A stretch of DNA of 64,000 bases from positions 108,256 to 172,255 of the forward strand of contig DATLKN010000045.1 of assembly GCA_035538335.1 (NCBI GenBank), read 5' to 3'. This document shows, in pieces, positions 46,168 through 55,214 of the stretch. Both the position numbers and the translations under genes were made by a program. Numbering within the stretch: the stretch's first letter is position 1; every line of letters starts with the position of its first letter. The notes below the pieces were generated by a model. The model saw only the letters and a list, made by a program, of their open reading frames with translations, searched no databases and was not told the origin of the DNA. The stretch comes from AP-15 sp035538335. Its GTDB lineage: Bacteria; Pseudomonadota; Alphaproteobacteria; ATCC43930; CGMCC-115725.

Positions 46168-47153
46168 GCCGCGCCGCTCATCATGCGGTCATAGGCCTCG
46201 GCGGCGCGTTCGAGCGGGTAGATCTCGATCATCGGCCGTACGCCGGCGAGCGCGCTGAACTTGAGCGTCTCTTGTGAATCGATCGAGGTTCCCGAATACC
46301 AGCCCTTGATCGATCTGCTGCCGAGGATCAGCGGCACGGGGTCGATGGTCAGCGGTTCCGTCACGCCGACGACCAGCAGCGTGCCGCGCGGCGCGAGCCC
46401 GCCCAGCACCGCGGTCATTGCGGCGCCGTTCGTCACGGTCGCCAGCACGACCTTGGCGCCGCCGAGCTCGCGCAGCGCGGCGGCGGGGTCTTGCGCCCGG
46501 CTGTCGATGTAATGGCGCGCCCCGAGCTGGCGCGCCAAGGGCGCCTTGTCCGCGCCGCGCGCGATGGCGACCGTGTCGAAGCCGAGCTTCGCGGCGAACT
46601 GCACGCCGAGATGCCCGAGGCCGCCGAGCCCGAGCACGGCGACGCGTTCGCCCGGGCGCGCGCCGCTGTTGCGCAGCGCGTTGAAGGTGGTGATGCCGGC
46701 GCACATCAAGGGCGCCGCCTCGACCGAATCGAGATCAGCGGGCACCCGGGCGAGCGCCGTCGCCGGCGCGGTCATGTAATCGGCGTAGCCGCCGTCCGAG
46801 CTGACGCCGGTGACCAGCGTCTCGGTCTCGCAGGCGAACGCGTCGCCGCGGCGGCAGGCGTCGCAATAGCCGCAATTGCCGCCGTGCCAGCCGACGCCGA
46901 CCCGCTCCCCGGGGCTCCATCCGCGCACCCCCGGCCCGGCCGCATCGAGGCGGCCGATCACCTCGTGACCGGGCACGCGCGGGTAGGCGATGCCCGGAAA
47001 GAGCCCTTCCTTCGTCACGCTGTCGCTGTGGCACACGCCGCAGGCCTCTACCCGGATCCTGACGGCGCCCGCGGCGGGTTCCGGGATCTCGCGCTCGACG
47101 AGTTCCAGAGGCCCGCCCGGCCGCGGCACCTGAACCGCTCGCATCTTCGCCAT
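46137..47153 (-). CDS. zinc-dependent alcohol dehydrogenase (AdhP-like)
   Basis: A protein of 338 residues of the medium-chain dehydrogenase family. Catalytic zinc ligands are in EACGVCHSD and VPGHEVIG. Structural zinc cysteines are in NCGYCDACRRGDAFAC. The NAD-binding motif is GLGGLGHLGVQ. It oxidises alcohols or reduces aldehydes. Its stop codon lies in the right copy of the 71-bp duplication. It follows the acyl-CoA dehydrogenase by 13 bp and is probably co-transcribed. Confidence 0.94.
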   Translation of the reverse strand: MAKMRAVQVPRPGGPLELVEREIPEPAAGAVRIRVEACGVCHSDSVTKEGLFPGIAYPRVPGHEVIGRLDAAGPGVRGWSPGERVGVGWHGGNCGYCDACRRGDAFACETETLVTGVSSDGGYADYMTAPATALARVPADLDSVEAAPLMCAGITTFNALRNSGARPGERVAVLGLGGLGHLGVQFAAKLGFDTVAIARGADKAPLARQLGARHYIDSRAQDPAAALRELGGAKVVLATVTNGAAMTAVLGGLAPRGTLLVVGVTEPLTIDPVPLILGSRSIKGWYSGTSIDSQETLKFSALAGVRPMIEIYPLERAAEAYDRMMSGAARFRVVLTTG

Positions 47154-47166
47154 TTCGCCCTCCGTA

Positions 47167-48306
47167 CTAGAAATCCGCGAGCCGCGCCGCGCGCTCGCGG
47201 TGCCAGGCGGCGTCGCCGAAGGCGACCTCGCTCGCCTTGGCGCGCTTCAGGTAGAGGTGCAGGTCGTGTTCCCAGGTCATGCCGATGCCGCCATGCAGCT
47301 GGATACCGGCGGCGGCGACCCGGCGGGCGGCGTCCGAGGCATAGGCCTTCGCCATCGCCGCGGCGAGCGGCGCATCCTTCTCGCCTTCGTCCAAGGCCCA
47401 GGCGGCGTAGTAGGTCAGCGACTTCGCGTTCTCGACATCGACCAGCATGTCGGCGGCCTTGTGCTTGACCCCCTGATAGCTGCCGATCGGCCTGTCGAAG
47501 GCGATGCGCATCCGGGCGTAATCGGTCGTCATCGTGAGCACCCGCTCGGCGCCGCCGCACATCTCGGCCGAAAGCGCGACGATCGCCCGGTCGAGGACGC
47601 GCGCCAGCGGCCGCCAGCCGCTGCCTGCCTCGCCGAGCAGCGCCGTGCCGGGCAGCGCCACATTATCGAAGCGGACTTCGCAGGATTTGCGCGTCGCGTC
47701 GATCGTCGGCAGCAGCGCGATCGAGAGGCCGGCCGCCTCGCGAGGCACGAGAAACAGGCTGACGCCGTCTTCCGCCGTGCTGCCCTCGCCCGTCCGCGCC
47801 GCGACGACGATCAGCTCGGCCAGATGCGCGTCGGGTACGAAGAGCTTGGTTCCCGAAAGACGCCAGCCCGATCCCTCGGGCCGCGCGGCCAAGCGCACGC
47901 CGCGCGCGTCCCAGCGCGCTTCGGCCTCGACGAGCGCCAGCGTCGCTCGCAACTCGCCGGCGGCGATCTTCGGCAGCAGCTGCGCTTTCTGCGCCGCCGA
48001 CCCGGCCTCCAGGATCGCCATGCCGCCCAACAGCGCGGTCGAAAAATACGGCCCCGGCATCACCGCCCGGCCCATCTCCTCCAGCAGCACGACGAGATCG
48101 ACCATGCCCAGCCCGCTGCCGCCGAATTCCTCCGGATAGACGATCCCGAGCCAACCTTGCGCCGCGATCCTGCCCCAGAATTCCGGCGTCACCGCCGCGC
48201 TTTCGGCCATGCGGGCGCGCACATACGAGGTCGGGCATTCCGCCTCGAGGAATTTCTTCGCGCTGTCGCGCAACAGCTCCTGTTCTTCCGAAAAGCCGAT
48301 GTCCAT
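47167..48306 (-). CDS. acyl-CoA dehydrogenase family protein
   Basis: A protein of 379 residues. The N-terminal helical domain has FSEEQELLRDSAKKFLEAE, the FAD/substrate region is in the middle, and the C-terminal four-helix domain ends with IQLHGGIGMTWEHDLHLYLK, where the catalytic glutamate of many family members is found. It oxidises an acyl-CoA to enoyl-CoA. The short middle barrel and sequence resemble the smaller subunit type that pairs with a second ACAD; such a second gene lies at 49805. Divergent from the ArsR gene. Confidence 0.92.
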   Translation of the reverse strand: MDIGFSEEQELLRDSAKKFLEAECPTSYVRARMAESAAVTPEFWGRIAAQGWLGIVYPEEFGGSGLGMVDLVVLLEEMGRAVMPGPYFSTALLGGMAILEAGSAAQKAQLLPKIAAGELRATLALVEAEARWDARGVRLAARPEGSGWRLSGTKLFVPDAHLAELIVVAARTGEGSTAEDGVSLFLVPREAAGLSIALLPTIDATRKSCEVRFDNVALPGTALLGEAGSGWRPLARVLDRAIVALSAEMCGGAERVLTMTTDYARMRIAFDRPIGSYQGVKHKAADMLVDVENAKSLTYYAAWALDEGEKDAPLAAAMAKAYASDAARRVAAAGIQLHGGIGMTWEHDLHLYLKRAKASEVAFGDAAWHRERAARLADF

Positions 48307-48357
48307 CGCCGCTCTCCCGGATCGGCCGAGACCCTACAGCAAAAAATCCGCCAGCTC

Positions 48358-48412
48358 GATACTAAAGGAATTGCTTTACTGCTGTGCCTGTGATACTAAG
48401 GCATGTGCTTAA
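48358..48412 (+). promoter_or_regulatory. two ArsR operator-like dyads in front of the regulator
   Basis: GATACTAAAGGAATTGCTTT (from 48358) and GATACTAAGGCATGTGCTTA (from 48392) are direct repeats 34 bp apart. Each holds a dyad: TAAAG-N6-CTTTA at 48363-48378 and TAAG-N7-CTTA at 48397-48411. The second overlaps the probable GTG start. They are good candidates for autoregulatory sites of the following ArsR gene and could also control the divergent acyl-CoA dehydrogenase. Confidence 0.6.
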
Positions 48413-48761
48413 CCGATCGAGCGGCCTCGACCGCCTCTTCCACGCGCTCTCCGACCCGGCCCGCCGGGCGATCGTCGAGCGGCTCGCCCGCGGCCCGGCG
48501 CCGGTCAGCGAGCTGGCGCGGCCGCTGCCGATGTCGCTGCCGGCGGCGATGCAGCACCTCGCCGTGCTCGAGGCGGCGGGTCTGGTGCGTTCGCGCAAAG
48601 TCGGCCGGGTGCGCACCTGCGCCATCGAGCCGCGGGCGCTCGGCCGCGCCGAGCGCTGGATCGATGCCCGCCGCAGCGAATGGGAGCGCCGCCTCGACCG
48701 GCTGGGCGAATATCTCGAAACCCTCGACAGCAAAGGAGACGCCGATGGCGCAGAGCCGTGA
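48405..48761 (+). CDS. ArsR-family regulator of an AHSA1-type gene
   Basis: A protein of about 118 residues with an ArsR winged helix: GLDRLFHALSDPARRAIVER, SELARPLPMSLPAAMQHLAVLEAAGLV, RKVGRVRTCAIEP. No metal-binding cysteine cluster is present. It is the type commonly paired with AHSA1/SRPBCC proteins, and that gene overlaps its 3' end by 17 bp. GTG 48405 was chosen by family alignment; GTG 48384 is the longer alternative. Confidence 0.88.
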   Translation: MLNRSSGLDRLFHALSDPARRAIVERLARGPAPVSELARPLPMSLPAAMQHLAVLEAAGLVRSRKVGRVRTCAIEPRALGRAERWIDARRSEWERRLDRLGEYLETLDSKGDADGAEP

Positions 48762-49710
48762 CGCAACGCCGGCCGAAGCCGGGCAGGAACTGCCGCCGCT
48801 GCAGCTGTCCCGCATCGTGCACGCCCCCCGCGAGATTGTGTTCCGGGCCTGGACGTCCGCCGACCACGTGCAGCGCTGGTTCGCGCCGGAAACCTTCACC
48901 GTGCCGCAGGCGAGGGTCGAGCCGCGCGTCGGCGGGCCGTTCGAGCTGTGCATGCGCTCGCCGCAGGGCGAAGCGCACTTGATCCGGGGCGAATTCGTCG
49001 AGGTCGCGCCGTCGACGCGGCTCGTCATCGACATGCGGATCGCCGACGCCGGCGGCAAGCCGCTCTTCCGCGCCCTGACCGAGGTCGATTTCGCCGACGC
49101 GCTCGGCGGCACGCGGGTCGATGTGCTGCAGCGCTATACGCTGATCGACCCGGCGGCGGCTTGGATGGCGGCGGGCGCGCCCGAGGGCTGGCGCACGACG
49201 CTCGACAAGCTGGAAAAGGAGGCCGTGCGCATGCGCGGCGGGGCCGAGACCGGCCTGCGGTCCGTCGTGCACGCCGCCTTCCATCTCGAGCGCCGCTATG
49301 ACGCGCCGGTCGCGCGGGTCTGGCGGGCGTTGACCGAGGAGGCCGCCAAGGCCAAGTGGTTCGGCGGCCCGCCCGGCCGCTGCCAGCTGCTCGCGCGGCA
49401 TATGGATGTGCGCCCGGGCGGCAGCGAGCGTTTGCAGGGCCGCTGGGAGGGCGGCGTCGTCTCGACCTTCGAGGCGCAGTATCACGACGTGATCCCGAAC
49501 GAGCGCCTCGTCTACAGCTATGTGATGCACCTCGACGACAAGAAGATCTCGGTCTCGCTGGCGACGCTGGAATTGGCGGCCGAGGGCGCGAAGACGCGGC
49601 TCAAAGTCACCGAGCAGGGCGCCTTTCTCGACGGCTACGACGACGCCGGCTCGCGCGAGCAAGGCACCGGCCACCTGCTCGACGCGCTCGGCGTCTCGCT
49701 GAAGGAGTGA
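48745..49710 (+). CDS. SRPBCC/AHSA1 protein with two tandem domains
   Basis: A protein of 321 residues made of two AHSA1 (Aha1-like) ligand-binding folds: residues about 20-165 (SRIVHAPREIVFRAWTSADH) and about 175-318 (FHLERRYDAPVARVWRALTEE). Each forms a helix-grip hydrophobic pocket. Function in bacteria is mostly unknown. ATG 48745 has AAGGAG seven bases upstream, and the gene is coupled to its ArsR regulator by overlap. Confidence 0.88.
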   Translation: MAQSRDATPAEAGQELPPLQLSRIVHAPREIVFRAWTSADHVQRWFAPETFTVPQARVEPRVGGPFELCMRSPQGEAHLIRGEFVEVAPSTRLVIDMRIADAGGKPLFRALTEVDFADALGGTRVDVLQRYTLIDPAAAWMAAGAPEGWRTTLDKLEKEAVRMRGGAETGLRSVVHAAFHLERRYDAPVARVWRALTEEAAKAKWFGGPPGRCQLLARHMDVRPGGSERLQGRWEGGVVSTFEAQYHDVIPNERLVYSYVMHLDDKKISVSLATLELAAEGAKTRLKVTEQGAFLDGYDDAGSREQGTGHLLDALGVSLKE

Positions 49711-49723
49711 GGCTGACGCAGGT

Positions 49724-49772
49724 CCCTCCCTCTCCCCGCGGCCGCGGGGAGAGGGTCGGGGTGAGGGGCGGG
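49724..49772. repeat. palindromic repeat (CCCTCTCCCCGCGG type)
   Basis: CCCTCTCCCCGCGGCCGCGG GGAGAGGGTCGGGGTGAGGG: a perfect hairpin between convergent genes, related to the units at 15991, and a likely bidirectional terminator. Confidence 0.82.
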
Positions 49773-49804
49773 CACGAGCGCCTGCACGCACCCCCGGGGG
49801 TCGC

Positions 49805-51001
49805 TCACCCCTTTGGCAGGCCGAGCACGCGCTCGCCGATGATGTTGCGCTGGATCTCGCTGGTGCCGCCGGCGATCGTGTATTGCCGGGCGCCGAGCAC
49901 CCGGTGGAACCAGCGGTCGGCGTCGGGCACCCTTTCGGTCGCGGCCTCGATTGTCGCGTAGGGGCCGAGCAATGTGCCGGCAAAATCGGCGATGCGCCCC
50001 GCCAGTTCCGAGCCGAAGAGCTTCAAGATCGAGCCCTCGGGCCCCGGCGCCTCGCCGCGCAGCCGGCGCGAGAGGCTCCTCAAGCGCGTCACCTGCAAGG
50101 CCTTGGCGTCGATCAGCAATTGCGCCAGTTGCTGGCGGATGTGGCTGTGGTCCCAAGCCGGCTCCTGCCGGCTCGGGAAGGTTTTCGCCAGTTCGAAGAG
50201 GCGCGCGATCTGCGCCATGTGGTCGCGCCCGCCGGCGCCGCTGCGCTCGAACATCAACGTCGTGATCGCGACCTTCCAGCCCTCGTTGAGGGGGCCGACG
50301 AGGTTCTCCTTCGGCACGGCCACGTCGTCGAAGAAAACTTCGTTGAAATGCCGGTGGCCGTTCAAGAGCACGAGCGGGCGCACGGTGACGCCGGGCGTCT
50401 GCATATCGACGAGCAGATAGCTGATGCCCTTGTGCTTCGGCGCGGCGGGGTCGGTGCGCACCAGGAGGAAGCACCAATGCGCGAAATGCGCCCCCGAGGT
50501 CCACACCTTCTGGCCGTTGACGAGAAAGTGGTCGCCCCGGTCCTCGGCGCGCGTCTTGAGGCTCGCGAGGTCCGCCCCGGCGCCGGGCTCGGAATAGCCC
50601 TGGCACCACAATTCGTCGGCTGCCAGGATCGCCGGCAGATGGCGTTTTTTCTGCGCTTCGCTGCCCCAATGGATGAGGGTCGGGCCGAGCAGGTTGAGCG
50701 CGCTCGCCGCCGGCAGCACGGGCGCTCGGGCGCGGGCGTATTCCTCTTCGAAGATGACCTGCTGCATGAAATCGGCGCCGCGCCCCCCATATTCCTTGGG
50801 CCACGAAATCCCGACCCAGCCGGCCGCATGCATCTTCTTCTGCCAGCGGATGCGCGCCTCCAGGGTCTCGCGGTCGGGCGCGACGCGCTGGTCCTGCGCG
50901 TCGTCGACAGCGAGCTCGGGCGGCAGGTTGCGGGCGAGCCACTCGCGCAATTCGGCGCGGAAGGCCGCATGCTCCGGGCTGTCGGCGAAATCCATCGGCA
51001 C
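49805..51001 (-). CDS. acyl-CoA dehydrogenase family protein
   Basis: A protein of 398 residues. N-terminal helices include SPEHAAFRAELREWLARNLP, the substrate/FAD region is WCQGYSEPGAGADLASLKT, and the C-terminal signature is TIAGGTSEIQRNIIGERVLGLP. It looks like the large-subunit type of heteromeric ACADs used for steroid, terpenoid or aromatic side chains and may partner the ACAD at 47167, although the genes are not adjacent. Substrate unknown. Confidence 0.93.
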   Translation of the reverse strand: MPMDFADSPEHAAFRAELREWLARNLPPELAVDDAQDQRVAPDRETLEARIRWQKKMHAAGWVGISWPKEYGGRGADFMQQVIFEEEYARARAPVLPAASALNLLGPTLIHWGSEAQKKRHLPAILAADELWCQGYSEPGAGADLASLKTRAEDRGDHFLVNGQKVWTSGAHFAHWCFLLVRTDPAAPKHKGISYLLVDMQTPGVTVRPLVLLNGHRHFNEVFFDDVAVPKENLVGPLNEGWKVAITTLMFERSGAGGRDHMAQIARLFELAKTFPSRQEPAWDHSHIRQQLAQLLIDAKALQVTRLRSLSRRLRGEAPGPEGSILKLFGSELAGRIADFAGTLLGPYATIEAATERVPDADRWFHRVLGARQYTIAGGTSEIQRNIIGERVLGLPKG

Positions 51002-51057
51002 CCTCCCGCTGTGGCCCGTGAAAACGCTATGCGCGCGGCGCTTCTATCGCAAGCGCG

Positions 51058-51498
51058 TCAGCACGCGATCGCGCCGACATGCCCCGCATCGGCATAAGCG
51101 AGGATGCGGCGGTCGCGGGTGACGATCGGCATGGCGAAATGGCGGGCCGTCGCGACGATCAGCCGGTCGCCCGGATCGCCGTGCAGCGCGCCCGGCAGAT
51201 AAGAGGCGTCGATCGCGATCGCCGGGGCGAGCGCCGCTTCTCGGATGCCCGGGCCGGCCATGAGCTTGTGAAACCAGGTCTTCGGGTCGGGGATGAATTG
51301 CAAGGCCGCGCGGCCGGGTTCCGGCCTGCTCAAGAGGGCGATTTCCCAGGCCGAGATCGGCGAGACGAAGACCCCGTCGGCCAGCGCGGCATGAACGATC
51401 GCGGCGGTTGCCGCAGCCGCAAGCGGGCTGCCGTTCGCGAGCCAGATGACCGCGCAGGTGTCGAGCAGCACCGCGCGCGGCAAGGGCCTCGCCCTCAT
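51058..51498 (-). CDS. VapC-type PIN-domain toxin
   Basis: A protein of 146 residues. PIN residues are seen in VLLDTCAVIWLANGSPL, SPISAWEIALL and GDPGDRLIVATARHFAMPIVTRDRRI. This SAWEIA/DR(L)I pattern is the subgroup paired with Phd-type antitoxins. ATG 51498 overlaps the antitoxin stop by 4 bp. Confidence 0.92.
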   Translation of the reverse strand: MRARPLPRAVLLDTCAVIWLANGSPLAAAATAAIVHAALADGVFVSPISAWEIALLSRPEPGRAALQFIPDPKTWFHKLMAGPGIREAALAPAIAIDASYLPGALHGDPGDRLIVATARHFAMPIVTRDRRILAYADAGHVGAIAC

Positions 51499-51782
51499 CG
51501 ATAAAGCTCGCCGTCCTCGGCGGCAAAGCGCTCTTCGGCGACCGGTGCCGTGAGGTCGATCTCCACCGGGATCGTGACCGAATCCCGCAAAAAGCCGTGC
51601 AGCTTCTTCACCGCGGCCTTGTCGGCCGGCGGCGGCAGCAGAACCGCCACCGGCCGGCCGCGCTTCGTAACGACGACGCGCTGCAATTCGCGGCGCCCGA
51701 GGCGATCGAGGATGTCGAGGCATTTTGCCTTGAATTCGCTGGCGCTGATCGTCTCCGGAGCCTTCATTCCGATGCCCGCCAT
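51495..51782 (-). CDS. Phd/YefM-type antitoxin
   Basis: A protein of 95 residues (90 if started at ATG 51767, MKAPETISASEFKAKCLDIL). The core RVVVTKRGRPVAVLLPP is typical of Phd/YefM. The acidic tail APVAEERFAAEDGELYR contacts the toxin. A dyad operator lies directly upstream. Confidence 0.88.
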   Translation of the reverse strand: MAGIGMKAPETISASEFKAKCLDILDRLGRRELQRVVVTKRGRPVAVLLPPPADKAAVKKLHGFLRDSVTIPVEIDLTAPVAEERFAAEDGELYR

Positions 51783-51783
51783 C

Positions 51784-51819
51784 TGGTCATGACAAATTAC
51801 TAGTCAATCGACATGACCA
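51784..51819 (-). promoter_or_regulatory. antitoxin operator dyad
   Basis: TGGTCATG (51784-51791) and CATGACCA (51812-51819) are perfect complements 20 bp apart, in an AT-rich stretch immediately upstream of the antitoxin start. This is the expected place for conditional autoregulation by the toxin-antitoxin complex. Confidence 0.6.
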
Positions 51820-51834
51820 ATTCAAGGGCGCCGC

Positions 51835-52671
51835 TCAGAACGGCACCGTGCCTTTGACGACGCTGCGGTGCATGACGCGGCGCTCGCGGCTCATGTCGAA
51901 ATCGGCGAGGCCGCGATGCAACAGGCAGCGGTTGTCCCACATCACCAGATCGCCCGTCCGCCAGCGATGCGCGTAGACGAACGCCCGCCCGGTCGCGTGC
52001 GCCAGCAGCTCGGCCAGCAGTGCCTCGCCCTCCGCCGCGCCGAGCCCGGCGATCCCGAGCGCGTGGTTGCCGATATAGAGCGATTTGCGCCCGGTCTCGG
52101 GATGGGTGCGCACGAGCGGGTGCTCGACCTCCCGGCGCTCGCCCTCGGGCTCGAAGCGAGGCGCGAAGCGGACGCGCAACCCCGCGATCCGCCGCCGCGT
52201 CGCCGCCGGCAGCGCCTCGTAGGCCATCGCCATATTGGCGAATTCGGTGTCGCCGCCGCACGCCGGCAGCTCGACCGCATAGAGCGACGTCAAGAGGGGC
52301 GGCGCCGGGTAATAGGGCTTGTCGGTGTGCCAGTGATAATTGGCGGCGGGCGACCGGCGGGCGACCGGGCGGCCGGCGGCGTCGAGGTTCGAGAGGATGT
52401 GCGCGACGCCGTCACGCTTTGCCGCGGCGCCGCGCGGGCGGTGCGGCTCGACCTCGCCGAAATTCGCGGCGAAGCGGAACTGCGCTTCCCGCGTCAGCTG
52501 CTGGTCGGGGAAGACGAGGATGTGATGCGCGCGGAAGGCGTCGAGGATCGCGGCCTTCAGATCGGCCGGAAGCGGGCGCGACAGATCGGCGCCGGCGATC
52601 CGCACGCCGCCCGCCGGCGACAGCCGCTCGCCGACCGCCCACCCATCGACGCTTGCCATTGCCGAACCCAT
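51835..52671 (-). CDS. TauD/TfdA-family Fe(II)/2-oxoglutarate dioxygenase
   Basis: A protein of 278 residues. The iron ligands are in YHWHTDKPYY (HxD) and the distal histidine in CLLHRGLADFD; the 2-oxoglutarate-binding arginine lies in ERRVMHRS. The start region VRIAGADLSRPLPADLKAAILDAF is typical. Members hydroxylate sulfonates, aryloxyacids, carnitine precursors and others. The FAD monooxygenase gene is divergent, 57 bp away. Confidence 0.93.
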   Translation of the reverse strand: MGSAMASVDGWAVGERLSPAGGVRIAGADLSRPLPADLKAAILDAFRAHHILVFPDQQLTREAQFRFAANFGEVEPHRPRGAAAKRDGVAHILSNLDAAGRPVARRSPAANYHWHTDKPYYPAPPLLTSLYAVELPACGGDTEFANMAMAYEALPAATRRRIAGLRVRFAPRFEPEGERREVEHPLVRTHPETGRKSLYIGNHALGIAGLGAAEGEALLAELLAHATGRAFVYAHRWRTGDLVMWDNRCLLHRGLADFDMSRERRVMHRSVVKGTVPF

Positions 52672-52728
52672 CGTCGAACGCTATAGGCGCAGGGGCAAAG
52701 CCCGCAAGCGGGCGGAGGTCGGGCGGGA

Positions 52729-53919
52729 ATGAAAAGCGCAGGAAAATTCGCCGTGATCGGCGCCGGCATCGGCGGCCTGACCGCGGCATTGTCGCTCTAT
52801 CGCGCGGGCTTCGAGGTCGAGGTCTACGAGCAGGCCCCGGAGCTGACGACGATCGGCGGCGGCATCAACATGGGCGCCAACGCGGTGCGCGTCCTTTACC
52901 GGCTCGGCCTGCGCGACGGATTGGAGCGCGAGGGCGTGCTGCCGGCCGAGCACTGGACGCGCCGCTGGGACGACGGGCGCACCTTGCAGCGCTCGCCGGT
53001 CAACCCGCGCTGCGAGGAACTCTATGGCGCGCCGCATTTGACGATCCATCGCGCCGATCTGCTCGCGCTCATCGCCGCCGGCTTCCCGGCCGAGCACGTG
53101 CATCTCGGCCACCGGCTCGCGCATTTCGCGGACCGGGGCGACCGGGTCGAGGCAGTCTTCGAGAACGGCGAGCAGATCGAGGCCGACATCCTCGTCGGCG
53201 CCGACGGCATTCATTCCGCCGTGCGCGCCGGGCTGTTCGGCGCGGAGGCGCCGGTCTTCGCCCGGTGCGTCGCCTATCGCGGCCTGGTGCCGATCGAGCG
53301 CGTCCGCCATCTCGGGGTCGAAAGCGGCAATCAGTCCTGGCTCGGCCCCGGCGCGCATCTGGTGCATTACCCGGTCTCGGCCGGGCGGCTGTTGAATTTC
53401 GTCGGCTGGACCGAGCACGACGAGTGGAACCGCGAGGACTGGACCGACCGCGCCACGGTCGGCCGCGCGCTCGCCGCCTTCGCAGGCTGGCACCCGCAGG
53501 TCCGCGAGATCATCGGCGCCGCCGACGCGACCTTCATCTGGGCCCTCTTCGACCGCGACCCGCTGCCGCGCTGGTCACGGGGCCGCGTGACATTGCTCGG
53601 CGACGCCTGTCACCCGATGTACCCGTTCATGGGGCAGGGCGCGGCGCAGGCGATCGAGGACGGCGCGACATTAGCCGCAATCCTCGCCGCGGGCGGCGAG
53701 CCGGAGGCGGCGCTGCTGCGCTACGAGACCCTGCGCCTGCCGCGCGTCACCCGGCTCCAAGAGATGTCGCGCGCCAACAAGGCCCGCTTTCACATGCGCG
53801 ACGGGCCGGCGCAAGAGGCGCGCGACGCCGAATGGCGCGCCGCCGCCGACCGCTCGCCCGAGGCGCTCGGCTGGCTCTACAGTTTCGATGCCGGGGCAGC
53901 CGAGCCGGCGCCCGCTTGA
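52729..53919 (+). CDS. FAD-dependent aromatic monooxygenase (salicylate/6-hydroxynicotinate hydroxylase-like)
   Basis: A protein of 396 residues of the class A flavoprotein hydroxylases. It has the GxGxxG motif FAVIGAGIGGLTAALSL, the DG motif DILVGADGIHSAVR, and the GD motif RVTLLGDACHPMYPFMGQGA. It uses NAD(P)H and O2 to hydroxylate an aromatic ring. The substrate could be salicylate-like, in line with the ring-degradation flavour of nearby genes, but this is inference. Confidence 0.92.
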   Translation: MKSAGKFAVIGAGIGGLTAALSLYRAGFEVEVYEQAPELTTIGGGINMGANAVRVLYRLGLRDGLEREGVLPAEHWTRRWDDGRTLQRSPVNPRCEELYGAPHLTIHRADLLALIAAGFPAEHVHLGHRLAHFADRGDRVEAVFENGEQIEADILVGADGIHSAVRAGLFGAEAPVFARCVAYRGLVPIERVRHLGVESGNQSWLGPGAHLVHYPVSAGRLLNFVGWTEHDEWNREDWTDRATVGRALAAFAGWHPQVREIIGAADATFIWALFDRDPLPRWSRGRVTLLGDACHPMYPFMGQGAAQAIEDGATLAAILAAGGEPEAALLRYETLRLPRVTRLQEMSRANKARFHMRDGPAQEARDAEWRAAADRSPEALGWLYSFDAGAAEPAPA

Positions 53920-54068
53920 GAGAGGCGAACACGACCGTCATCCTGGTCCATTTTTGTGCATCGCACCAATTCGGCCTCTATTAGGTTAACATTCCTTACA
54001 GAGTTTATATTGCGGTGCCGCAAAGCGGCCCCACCTTCGCTCCCGGCAGCAACAGGCGGGAGCGGGCA

Positions 54069-55100
54069 ATGCGATCGATCGGGCGAGCGACGGCGTTCAC
54101 CGCCATCGGAGCATGGGAGCTGGGGTGCATGCTGCGCCCGCTCGGCGGCGGGCGCCGCCGGCCGCTGTCGCTGGCGCTGCAGGGCGGCGGCGCCTTTGGC
54201 GCCTTCACCTGGGGGGTTCTCGATCGCCTCCTCGAAGAGGACCGGGTCCGCTTCGACGTCGTCAGCGGGGCGAGCGCCGGGGCGGTCAATGCCGTCGTGC
54301 TGGCGCACGGGCTCGCGCAAGGCGGGGCGCCGGCGGCGCGCGCGGCGCTGGCGCAATTCTGGCGCAGCGCGAGCGAGCGGGCGCCGCTCGCCCGGCTCGG
54401 CCGGGGTGCGGCCAAACTGGCGCTGGCCGCCTTCGAATTGTCGGCGCCGTTCCTGTCGCCGGCGCAGCTGAACCCGCTCGACCTCAACCCGCTGCGCGAC
54501 ATCCTCGGCGAAACGGTCGATTTCGCGGCCCTGCGCAGCGCCTCGCCGGTGCGCCTGATTGTCGCCGCGACGCGCGTCAGCGACGGCCGCCCGCGGCTTT
54601 TCCGCGAGAGCGAATTGACGCTGGAAGCGGTGCTCGCCTCGGCCTGCCTGCCGTTTCTGCACCGCGCCGTCGAGATCGAGGGCGAGGCTTATTGGGACGG
54701 CGGCTTCAGCGCCAACCCGCCATTGCGCCCGCTCGTCCTCGAATCGCGGGCGCGCGACATCGTGCTCGTCCAGCTCGCCGCGTCGGCGCACCCCGAGGCG
54801 CCACGCTCGCCGGCCGGGATCTCCCGCCGGATGAAGGAATTCGCCGTCAACGGCTCGCTGCTGCGCGACATCGAGGCGCTCGACGAGCTGTTGTCTCTGT
54901 GCCGGCATGAAGGCGTCTTCCGCTCGGCGCTGTGCCGCAAATTGCGCCGCCTCTCGCTCTCCCGCATCGCCGCGCAGGAGGAATTCGCCCGGCTCGACCC
55001 GGCCCGCGCGCTCGACCTCGACTGGGGCTTCCTCGTGCAGCTGAAGGAGAGCGGCCGCCGCGCCGCCGAAGCCTGGCTCGCCGGCGCGCCGTCGCCCTGA
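54069..55100 (+). CDS. patatin-like phospholipase family protein
   Basis: A protein of 343 residues with the patatin catalytic dyad: oxyanion loop LALQGGGAFGAFTWGVLD, nucleophile GXSXG in VVSGASAGAVNAVVL and aspartate in YWDGGFSANPPLRPL. It is probably a cytoplasmic or membrane-associated acyl hydrolase. ATG 54069 was chosen (GGAG upstream); a GTG at 54015 would add 18 residues. The 149-bp upstream gap includes an AT-rich stretch (GTTAACATTCCTTACAGAGT, 53985 onward) that probably holds the promoter. Confidence 0.9.
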   Translation: MRSIGRATAFTAIGAWELGCMLRPLGGGRRRPLSLALQGGGAFGAFTWGVLDRLLEEDRVRFDVVSGASAGAVNAVVLAHGLAQGGAPAARAALAQFWRSASERAPLARLGRGAAKLALAAFELSAPFLSPAQLNPLDLNPLRDILGETVDFAALRSASPVRLIVAATRVSDGRPRLFRESELTLEAVLASACLPFLHRAVEIEGEAYWDGGFSANPPLRPLVLESRARDIVLVQLAASAHPEAPRSPAGISRRMKEFAVNGSLLRDIEALDELLSLCRHEGVFRSALCRKLRRLSLSRIAAQEEFARLDPARALDLDWGFLVQLKESGRRAAEAWLAGAPSP

Positions 55101-55111
55101 GCCCATTCCCT

Positions 55112-55140
55112 CGTCGTCCCGGCGCAGGCCGGGACCCACG
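55112..55140. repeat. half unit of repeat family A
   Basis: GTCGTCCCGGCGCAGGCCGG GACCCACG between patatin and the orphan antitoxin. It occupies the place where a toxin gene would be expected downstream of the antitoxin. Confidence 0.75.
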
Positions 55141-55214
55141 TCGGCGGCAGATTCGGGCCTTCGTCAGTCCGACCGGAAAGGCCGGCAATGTCCGCGAGTC
55201 GCTCGGCCGGCAGA

